Part shown: positions 1-4,793 of the stretch, one piece after another
How positions within the stretch are numbered: the stretch's first letter is position 1
How the letters are laid out: the number at the start of each line of letters is the position of its first letter
The notes under the pieces: generated by a model
Databases searched by the model: none
The model's input: only the letters and a program-made list of their open reading frames with translations
What the model was told of the DNA's origin: nothing
Program-made: the position numbers and the translations under genes
Assembly: GCA_964424945.1 (NCBI GenBank)
Contig: CAYRLB010000128.1
Coordinates: 1 to 6,535 of the forward strand
Source: WHSP01 sp964424945
GTDB taxonomy: Bacteria > Gemmatimonadota > Gemmatimonadetes > Longimicrobiales > Longimicrobiaceae
DNA length: 6,535 nt
Direction of reading: 5' to 3'

Positions 1-324
1 GTCGATCCATTCGCCAATCATGGCACCACCATGTTCTATTTCTGGCCGCACTCGCTCGATTTCGGGCGACGCCTCCAGCGGGAAGTCCTCAATGAGGTCG
101 GACTGCCGGATCGAGGCGTGCGGTATCAGAACCTTGCGATCACGCGCAGCTCATGGATGCCGTCAGTCCTGACCGAAAGCCTGTATATGATGTTCCCGCA
201 GCAGGAGGCAGCCCTGCGGGATCCGGAATTCATCGAGCGGCTCGCGCAGGCGCACGTACGGGCGATGGACTCCTTCGTTCGCGACCGGACCGCGCTGCGG
301 GCAGCGCCCGGCGCCGGCTGGTAG
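1..324 (+). CDS. N-acetylmuramoyl-L-alanine amidase, family 3 (AmiC/CwlV-like), C-terminal part
   Basis: This is the last 107 codons of a gene that begins before the window; the frame is open from base 1 and stops at TAG 322-324. The product should be a zinc amidase that cuts the bond between N-acetylmuramic acid and L-Ala of the stem peptide in periplasmic peptidoglycan. The visible part fits the end of the Amidase_3 domain. It starts with a NPFANxGT-like segment (DPFANHGTTMFYFWPHS), the stretch that follows the zinc-binding SxHxNA segment in the family. It then has GVRYQNLAITR and WMPSVLTES, whose Glu (codon 175-177) matches the conserved catalytic Glu near the end of the domain. The final PEFIERLAQAHVRAMDSFV helix is also typical. 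The zinc ligands lie upstream and cannot be checked. The next gene starts at or across this stop codon, so the two may be co-transcribed. Family assignment is fairly secure; the exact paralogue is not. Confidence 0.85.
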   Translation, partial: VDPFANHGTTMFYFWPHSLDFGRRLQREVLNEVGLPDRGVRYQNLAITRSSWMPSVLTESLYMMFPQQEAALRDPEFIERLAQAHVRAMDSFVRDRTALRAAPGAGW

Positions 325-3300
325 ATGATGGAGCGCGGCGCCTTCCCGCCGCGCTCACCCTCCTCCTGCTCCTGAGCTGGGTCTTCCTCTCTCCACTGAA
401 CGCGGTGGCCCAGGCGGTGCCGCCGCACGAGGAGTGGCGAACGTTCCGGACGGACCACTTCAACGTCACCTTTCCTGCCGGCCTGGAGACCTTCGCCCGA
501 CGCTCCGCTTCCCGCGCCGAGTGGGCGTACGAGCTTCTCGCCCGCGAGTTCGTTCCGCCGCCGAGAGGACGGATCGAGCTTCTGGTCACGGACCATGTCG
601 ATTATTCGAATGGTCTGGCGACCGCCTTTCCGCGCAACCGCGTCACCATCTACGCGAACCCGCCGGCTGCCGAGCCCACGCTCGCCTACAGCGACGACTG
701 GCTGAGCCTGCTCGCGCTCCACGAACTCGTTCACATCTTCCATCTGGATAATGCGAGCGGCGTCTGGCTCCATCTCCGGACGATTTTCGGGCGGGACGCG
801 ACCTTCTTCCCTCAGGTGAACACCCCCGGCTGGGTCGTGGAAGGACTCGCGACGCATCTGGAGTCCCGGCTCACCGCCGTGGGCCGGGCGAATGGCTCGA
901 TCTACGATATGATGCTGCGCGCGGCTGTCCTCGAGGACGACTTCTTCTCGATCGATCGCGCCTCGCTGGACCCCGTCCGCTGGCCGACAGGAAACACCCG
1001 CTACCTCTACGGCTCCCTCTTCTTCAGCTACCTCGCGGACCGGCACGGGGACGAGGGGATCGGGCGCTTCGTGCGACAGTACGGCAGTCAGCTGATCCCC
1101 TACCGCCTGGAGGCGGCGGCCAGGCGCACGTTCGGGTCGAACTTCTCGCGTGAGTGGCGGCGCTGGGAGGACGAGCTCCGCGCCGAGTATGGCGCCCTGG
1201 CCGACTCGATTCGCTCGACCGTCTCCACCGAACCGATCGTTCTCACCGACGACGGGCGCTATGCAGCGTTTCCGCGGCTCTCGGCGGGTGGCTCGCGCCT
1301 CATCTACGCGATGAACAACGGGCGCGAGGACGTCGGCCATGAGATCCTCACCATCGGCGGGGAGCGGATCGATCTTCGTCGGCGCTCCTCCCTCGGCCCC
1401 GCCGCCTGGATGCCCGGCTCCTTCGACATCCTCTTCGCCCAGGTCGATTTTCTCGATCCCTACACACTCCACTCCGATCTCTACCTCGAAGATGACCGGG
1501 GGCGGCGCCGACGAATCACGCACGATGCGCGGCTCACCGAGCCCGATCCTCACCCGACCGACTCCATCGCGGTCGCGGTTCAGTCGGGGAGCGGTGCGAA
1601 TGGCCTCGTGCTGGTCGATCTGCAGTCCGGCGAGGTGCGATCGCTCGTCGAGCCTCTATTCGACAGATACTGGTCGACGCCGCGGTGGTCGCCCGATGGG
1701 GAGCGGATCGCTGCGGGGCTCTGGCGGGAGGGCGGACGGGTGGATGTCGTCATTCTCGACACGACGGGCGCCATCATCCAGGAGGTGACGACGGCGGGCA
1801 GCATCGACTCCGACCCGGTGTGGTCGCCCGACGGGCGGTATCTGCTCTTCGGATCTGACGCCGGCGGGATCCCCAACATCCATGCGCTGGACCTTCAGGA
1901 GGGAAGCTACTGGCAGGTCACGAATGTGGGGACGGGTGCGCTGCAACCGGACATCTCGGGCGATGGCGGGTGGCTCGTGTTAGCGTACTACCTCGCAGAT
2001 GGCTATCACATCGCGAGGATCCCCTTCGACCCGCGGAGCTGGCGGGAGGTGCCGTCCGAGCAGTTCGTCGCCCGTGCCGCGGGGGAGGCCGAGGCGGGCG
2101 CAGCGGAGGACGACGGGGGAGGGATTGCCTCCGCGGATGGGGCNNNNNNNNNNNNNNNNNNNNNNNNNNNNNNNNNNNNNNNNNNNNNNNNNNNNNNNNN
2201 NNNNNNNNNNNNNNNNNNNNNNNNNNNNNNNNNNNNNNNNNNNGCGAGGGATGATGTCACGGATGCGGCAGCCGAAGCCCGGCCGGAGGAAGCTGGGGCC
2301 GGGATTCCGTCGACGGATGCGACGGATGCGGCGAACTGGGACGCTTCGGAGGATGAAGAGGAAGGAAACGTCGACTCCGCGGCGGGGCCGGACGCCGAGT
2401 CGCCGGACGGAGACGAGGACGCTGGCGCATCCCTGGAACTCGGAGACGGAGCCGCGCCGGTCGCGTTAGCCGGACAGACCGGCATCGCGCCCGACACCCT
2501 TGGAGGCGCAGTCGAACCGTATTCGCCCTTCCGGACCCTTCTGCCGACCTACTGGTCGCCGCTGCTCGAGCAGAGCGACGACGATATCGCCGTCGGGCTG
2601 GAACTCTCCGGGCGTGACGTCGTCGAGCGGCACAGATGGACGGCGCGGGGGCTGCTCTATCCCGAGGATGGTCGGTTCGAAGGCCGGGCGGGGTATCGAT
2701 ATGCAGGGTGGGGGAACCCCCTGCTCGACATCGCGGCGGGGCAGCGGTGGTCCCTCGAAGCGACGGGCGCTGATGGCAATCCGGATCTGCTCCGACGCTC
2801 CCGTGAAGCGAGCGCCTCCGTCACGCTTGTCCGCAGACGGTGGGATTCGAGCGCGTCGCTGGAGATCGGCGGCGACCTCGCCGACGTCGACTTTCTACGT
2901 CGCGGAGAGCTCGATGAGGTCGATCGGGAGCTTCCCGTCGACGCGGGAGCTTTCATAGGCGCCGGCTACTCGACCGCGCGCAGCTTCGGGCTGTCGCTCG
3001 GGCTTCAGGAAGGGTTCACCACCGCGGCCCGCCTGCAGGCCCGCCGCTATCTCGACGCGCCGGACGGCCCCGAGAGCAGCCGGGGATACTGGCGGCTGAC
3101 GAGTCGCTCCCGCGCCTACAAGGGCATCGACTGGTTCGGCTTCGCGCCGCCGACGCTTGCCGGGCGCCTCGACTTCGGCATCGAATCGACCGGCTCCGGG
3201 CCCGGCTTCAGCCTCGGCGGTGCGTCCGGCGGCGCCTCGGTCCTTCCCTATCAGCCCGCCTTCCTGGGAAGGGCGATCAGCTATCCCGTTCGGGGCTATG

Positions 3301-3641
3301 ATCCGGGCGTGCAGCGCGGGAACCGCGTCGCGAGCTTCTCGGCAGAGTATCGCTTCCCGATCGCCCTCATCGAGCGGGGCGTCGGCGTTCTTCCGCTCGC
3401 GCTCGATCGGCTGACGGGCGACATCTTCTTCGACGTGGGCGCCGCCTGGTGCGATGGGATCTGCACCACCCCGGCGTCTCGCACGCCCGCCACCCCCGAC
3501 CCGCTCGCCTCGGCCGGAGCGGAGATGATCTTGACCCTCCGGAGCGGTTTCTTCTCCGATCTGCCCCTCCGCTTCGGCGTCGCGGCGCCGCTCACCGGGG
3601 GGAGCGCGAGCTTCTATGTGAGGAGTGTCGAGTCGTTCTGA
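318..3641 (+). CDS. Secreted gluzincin-like peptidase / TolB-like propeller / Omp85-like barrel outer-membrane protein
   Basis: A large exported protein whose modules read in order. A signal peptide has a hydrophobic core (LPAALTLLLLLSWVFL, from about 342) and a likely cleavage site after AQA (ends 416). A peptidase MA-like domain (about 420-1200) carries HELVH at 720-734 and, 35 residues later, a WVVEGLATHLE segment whose first Glu (840-842) is the probable third zinc ligand, as in gluzincins. A WD40/TolB-like propeller (about 1220-2040) includes two WSPDG motifs at 1686-1700 and 1821-1835. An Asp/Glu/Ala-rich linker (about 2060-2500) follows. The C-terminal third looks like an Omp85/surface-antigen barrel, with a VRGY motif at 3288-3299 and a terminal Phe. 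By inference the barrel sits in the outer membrane with the peptidase and propeller in the periplasm or at the surface. The substrate is unknown. The start is uncertain: the only in-frame ATG upstream of the signal peptide is 153, deep inside the amidase gene; 318 is a CTG chosen to keep the signal peptide with little overlap. The 100-N gap lies inside, so the true length is unknown. Confidence 0.8.
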   Translation: MVDDGARRLPAALTLLLLLSWVFLSPLNAVAQAVPPHEEWRTFRTDHFNVTFPAGLETFARRSASRAEWAYELLAREFVPPPRGRIELLVTDHVDYSNGLATAFPRNRVTIYANPPAAEPTLAYSDDWLSLLALHELVHIFHLDNASGVWLHLRTIFGRDATFFPQVNTPGWVVEGLATHLESRLTAVGRANGSIYDMMLRAAVLEDDFFSIDRASLDPVRWPTGNTRYLYGSLFFSYLADRHGDEGIGRFVRQYGSQLIPYRLEAAARRTFGSNFSREWRRWEDELRAEYGALADSIRSTVSTEPIVLTDDGRYAAFPRLSAGGSRLIYAMNNGREDVGHEILTIGGERIDLRRRSSLGPAAWMPGSFDILFAQVDFLDPYTLHSDLYLEDDRGRRRRITHDARLTEPDPHPTDSIAVAVQSGSGANGLVLVDLQSGEVRSLVEPLFDRYWSTPRWSPDGERIAAGLWREGGRVDVVILDTTGAIIQEVTTAGSIDSDPVWSPDGRYLLFGSDAGGIPNIHALDLQEGSYWQVTNVGTGALQPDISGDGGWLVLAYYLADGYHIARIPFDPRSWREVPSEQFVARAAGEAEAGAAEDDGGGIASADGXXXXXXXXXXXXXXXXXXXXXXXXXXXXXXXXXXARDDVTDAAAEARPEEAGAGIPSTDATDAANWDASEDEEEGNVDSAAGPDAESPDGDEDAGASLELGDGAAPVALAGQTGIAPDTLGGAVEPYSPFRTLLPTYWSPLLEQSDDDIAVGLELSGRDVVERHRWTARGLLYPEDGRFEGRAGYRYAGWGNPLLDIAAGQRWSLEATGADGNPDLLRRSREASASVTLVRRRWDSSASLEIGGDLADVDFLRRGELDEVDRELPVDAGAFIGAGYSTARSFGLSLGLQEGFTTAARLQARRYLDAPDGPESSRGYWRLTSRSRAYKGIDWFGFAPPTLAGRLDFGIESTGSGPGFSLGGASGGASVLPYQPAFLGRAISYPVRGYDPGVQRGNRVASFSAEYRFPIALIERGVGVLPLALDRLTGDIFFDVGAAWCDGICTTPASRTPATPDPLASAGAEMILTLRSGFFSDLPLRFGVAAPLTGGSASFYVRSVESF
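2144..2243. other. Assembly gap (100 Ns) inside the acidic linker
   Basis: A run of exactly 100 Ns, the usual placeholder for a gap of unknown size. It falls in the low-complexity linker between propeller and barrel. The same frame is open on both sides, although 100 is not a multiple of three; if 100 is only a placeholder, frame continuity is not proven. The flanks contain related repeats (see findings), which probably caused the break. Confidence 0.98.
2259..2332 (+). repeat. Short direct repeats in linker-coding DNA next to the gap
   Basis: ACGGATGCGGC occurs at 2259-2269 and again at 2322-2332, 63 nt (21 codons) apart and in the same frame, so both encode TDAA. A 9-bp unit, GACGGATGC, is also tandemly duplicated at 2312-2329. 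On the left of the gap the protein reads GGGIASADGA and on the right GAGIPSTDATDA, so a degenerate in-frame repeat of about 21 residues may run across the gap. The repeat unit is an inference from few copies. Confidence 0.5.
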
Positions 3642-3720
3642 TCCGCAGCGACCACGGACCCGGCCGCCGGCAAGGAGTCGGCACAGAACGTGTATATCAT
3701 TGGGCCTCAACACCTTGAAC

Positions 3721-3728
3721 AGGGGAGG
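3721..3728 (+). promoter_or_regulatory. Ribosome binding site for the 91-aa small protein
   Basis: AGGGGAGG lies 4 nt before the ATG at 3733. It decides the start: the frame is open further upstream (an ATG at 3625 lies inside the previous gene), but only 3733 has a good Shine-Dalgarno sequence. Confidence 0.75.
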
Positions 3729-3732
3729 CACT

Positions 3733-4008
3733 ATGGGAGGAAAGAGACCGGACCAACATAACATCGATCCGGCCGAGGCCGGGGCTACCGACTACAAGAC
3801 GTTGCCCCAGACCGGGCGCGGTCATAGCGACCTGGACGACACGATAGAACTCGACCGGCAGCAGCTCGCGCGCTCCCGCAGCGAGGAGACGAATCCGATG
3901 GCGCCCGGCCGCCGTGTTCCTCCGAGCCAGGACGCCAACCGCCCGCTCAAGGAAAGGACAGGCGGGAATCAGTCGGATTCTCAGCCGTCGTCGGAGGAAG
4001 ATCGATGA
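3733..4008 (+). CDS. Small hydrophilic, probably disordered protein (91 aa), unknown function
   Basis: I do not recognise the family. The protein is very polar: no Cys, Trp or Phe, a single Tyr, 8 Gly in 91 residues, and many Asp, Glu, Arg, Gln, Ser and Pro. It has no signal peptide or membrane segment, so it is probably cytoplasmic. The N-terminal part (KRPDQHNIDPAEAGATDYKT) and the middle DLDDTIELDRQQLARSRSEE segment, which could form a short helix, look the most constrained; the C-terminal third is low-complexity. The start at 3733 is supported by AGGGGAGG. The next gene begins inside its stop codon (ATGA, 4005-4008), so the two are probably translated together. Composition resembles hydrophilins and small stress-related disordered proteins, but this is only an analogy. 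That it is real is supported by the RBS, the coupling and the downstream terminator. Confidence 0.7.
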   Translation: MGGKRPDQHNIDPAEAGATDYKTLPQTGRGHSDLDDTIELDRQQLARSRSEETNPMAPGRRVPPSQDANRPLKERTGGNQSDSQPSSEEDR

Positions 4009-4307
4009 ACTCCCACCGAACCCCGGCGTCGAACCCGTCGTCCAGCGCCGCGGAAAAGGGCGAGGGGCGCCAGGAACAGGGCGGCGAGCAGCAGACTTCC
4101 AGGGAGCGCCCGCACGCCACGGAGAATGACCGCGAGGCCGGGCAGATCCGGAATGAGGCGGATCAGACCGTTCCGGCGATGCCCGCGAACGCGTCCGGCA
4201 GCGACCGGGTCTCGACGGAGGATCAGGACCAGGGCATCGATCCGGAGAGCATGTACGATCGGCGCCCCGCTGAGGACAAGAATCGCCCGCCCTCGTCGCA
4301 GAGCTGA
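4005..4307 (+). CDS. Small hydrophilic, probably disordered protein (100 aa), translationally coupled, unknown function
   Basis: I do not recognise the family. Its ATG overlaps the stop of the preceding gene (ATGA at 4005-4008), and a GGAGGAAG Shine-Dalgarno lies at 3993-4000, 4 nt upstream. The 100-residue product has no Leu, Phe, Trp or Cys and only one Tyr; it is rich in Glu, Asp, Arg, Gln, Ser and Pro and is surely unable to form an ordinary hydrophobic core. No signal peptide or transmembrane segment is visible. The most structured-looking piece is near the C-terminus (DQGIDPESMYDRRP). Its tail, RRPAEDKNRPPSSQ, weakly resembles RRVPPSQDANRPLK of its neighbour, which could mean shared ancestry or only shared composition. 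The terminator 24 nt downstream marks the end of the unit. Confidence 0.65.
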   Translation: MNSHRTPASNPSSSAAEKGEGRQEQGGEQQTSRERPHATENDREAGQIRNEADQTVPAMPANASGSDRVSTEDQDQGIDPESMYDRRPAEDKNRPPSSQS

Positions 4308-4331
4308 CGACCGGCTGGCCGCGATTATCGA

Positions 4332-4380
4332 CGCGCACGAAAGGCCCGGTCCTCCCCGAAGACCGGGCCTTTCGTGTGCG
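4332..4380. terminator. Strong hairpin, probable (bidirectional) intrinsic terminator
   Basis: The arms 4332-4351 and 4361-4380 pair over 20 bp with one G-U wobble around a 9-nt loop. The stem core is AAAGGCCCGGTC / GACCGGGCCTTT, with A and T tracts built into the stem as in many bidirectional terminators; there is no long separate U-run after it. It lies 24 nt after the stop of the second small gene and separates that unit from nrdJ. Confidence 0.85.
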
Positions 4381-4480
4381 GGCAGCAGACAGCTCGGGGC
4401 GGCCACCCATCACCCCTCCCGCCGGATCTCCAAAAATTCACTTGTTTCCGAACCCTGCCGAACCGTCCGGAAGCAGATGA

Positions 4481-4524
4481 AACCGTGATCTCCGCGCTCC
4501 CCGCCGGGCCTTGCCGTCACGGTT
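4481..4524. repeat. Inverted repeat AACCGTGA / TCACGGTT
   Basis: A perfect 8-bp inverted repeat (arms 4481-4488 and 4517-4524) around a 28-nt GC-rich centre, about 40 bp upstream of the putative nrdJ promoter. It could be an operator for a dimeric regulator or a DNA/RNA hairpin. The role is unknown. Confidence 0.35.
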
Positions 4525-4560
4525 ATTTGGAAAAGTCTGAAATCGTGCCAAAATGACCGC

Positions 4561-4609
4561 TTGACCCCAACATCTCGCGCGTATTAGCTTCGGGTACACA
4601 AGATATAGT
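4561..4609 (+). promoter_or_regulatory. Putative nrdJ promoter region
   Basis: TTGACC (4561-4566) matches the -35 consensus at 5 of 6 bases; TATTAG (4582-4587, 15-nt spacer) is a modest -10 for it. TATAGT (4604-4609) is a better -10 (5 of 6) but lacks a good -35 at the right distance. Both fall in the stretch covered by the NrdR boxes, which suits a repressor-controlled promoter. Which one is used cannot be decided from sequence. Confidence 0.4.
4565..4580. promoter_or_regulatory. Putative NrdR box 1 (weaker)
   Basis: CCCCAACATCTCGCGC matches about 9 of 16 positions of the NrdR-box consensus acaCwAtATaTwGtgt, keeping the central C-W-A-n-A-T-n-T-n-G pattern. Taken alone it would not be called. 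It is listed because it sits 15 bp before the stronger box, 31 bp start to start, the helical spacing typical of paired NrdR sites. Confidence 0.4.
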
Positions 4610-4611
4610 AG
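4596..4611. promoter_or_regulatory. Putative NrdR box 2 (strong)
   Basis: ACACAAGATATAGTAG matches 13 of 16 positions of the NrdR-box consensus acaCwAtATaTwGtgt. NrdR is the ATP-cone/zinc-ribbon repressor of ribonucleotide reductase genes in bacteria. The site lies about 180 bp upstream of the class II reductase start and overlaps a TATAGT hexamer, a position expected for repression. No nrdR gene is inside the window. Confidence 0.6.
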
Positions 4612-4613
4612 GG

Positions 4614-4670
4614 CACCGCGGCTGGCTCACCGGCGTATGATGTGCAGGAGCAGGAAGCCGCTGGTCGGTG
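4614..4670 (+). other. Possible stem in the nrdJ mRNA leader
   Basis: CACCG and CGGCT (4614-4618 and 4619-4623) can pair with CGGTG (4666-4670) and AGCCG (4656-4660), giving a 10-bp stem with a 5-nt bulge on the 3' side. It lies just after the putative promoter, at the 5' end of a long leader. It matches no riboswitch class that I recognise. Confidence 0.3.
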
Positions 4671-4757
4671 TCCGAATCGATGCAGTCAGCACCCGAAGAG
4701 ACCCCCGCAGGGCAGCCGATCGAGGTTGAATCGCGCTTTCGCTGGTCCGTCCGATGA

Positions 4758-4788
4758 TCACCTGTTCCCGTACTCCGACCTGAGGTGA
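4758..4788 (+). promoter_or_regulatory. nrdJ ribosome binding site with possible sequestering stem
   Basis: GAGGTG (4782-4787) is the Shine-Dalgarno sequence, 6 nt before the ATG at 4794. TCACCT (4758-4763) is perfectly complementary to AGGTGA (4783-4788), with a 19-nt loop, so a 6-bp stem could hide the ribosome binding site. The RBS is firm; the stem is short and may be chance. Confidence 0.5.
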
Positions 4789-4793
4789 ACCAC

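Larger units (their letters stand above)
4308..4793. other. 486-bp intergenic region upstream of nrdJ
   Basis: No convincing gene is seen here. From left to right it holds the terminator (4332-4380), an AT-richer stretch with AACC repeats and an inverted repeat (4448-4524), the probable promoter and NrdR boxes (4561-4611), and a leader of about 180 nt to the nrdJ start. A 30-codon frame from ATG 4637 to TGA 4729 lacks a ribosome binding site and is not called. I looked for a cobalamin riboswitch and a tRNA and saw neither. Confidence 0.6.

Noticed and set aside
126..1553. 475-codon open frame on the minus strand
   Set aside because: It lies opposite the peptidase/propeller gene, whose motifs (HELVH, WSPDG) are clear. 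The minus-strand protein is Arg/Glu/Val-rich without recognisable domains, typical of antisense frames in GC-rich DNA.
3693..3698. TATATC as a -10 element for the small-gene pair
   Set aside because: It matches only 4 of 6 consensus bases and has no acceptable -35 at 16-18 bp upstream, so a promoter there cannot be supported.
2895..3764. 289-codon open frame on the minus strand
   Set aside because: It is a shadow of the barrel-coding region, with no domain features and composition typical of antisense GC-rich sequence.
3697..4413. 238-codon minus-strand frame opposite the two small genes
   Set aside because: It overlaps the terminator hairpin and is Arg/Pro/Ser-rich. The plus-strand pair has Shine-Dalgarno sequences, an ATGA overlap and a downstream terminator, which this frame cannot explain.
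4526..4552. Dyad TTTGG ... CCAAA
   Set aside because: Only 5 bp per arm with a 17-bp centre; expected by chance and without other support.
4637..4729. 30-codon frame (MMCRSRKPLVGV...) as a leader peptide
   Set aside because: No Shine-Dalgarno sequence precedes it, and it has no run of regulatory codons; likely chance.
4612..4793. Cobalamin riboswitch before the B12-dependent reductase
   Set aside because: Fragments such as AGGAAGCCG and CCCCCGCAG recall parts of the class, but the conserved B12-box GCCACTG and the correct order and spacing of the core are missing. B12 riboswitches also usually turn genes off when B12 is present, which would not suit a B12-dependent enzyme.
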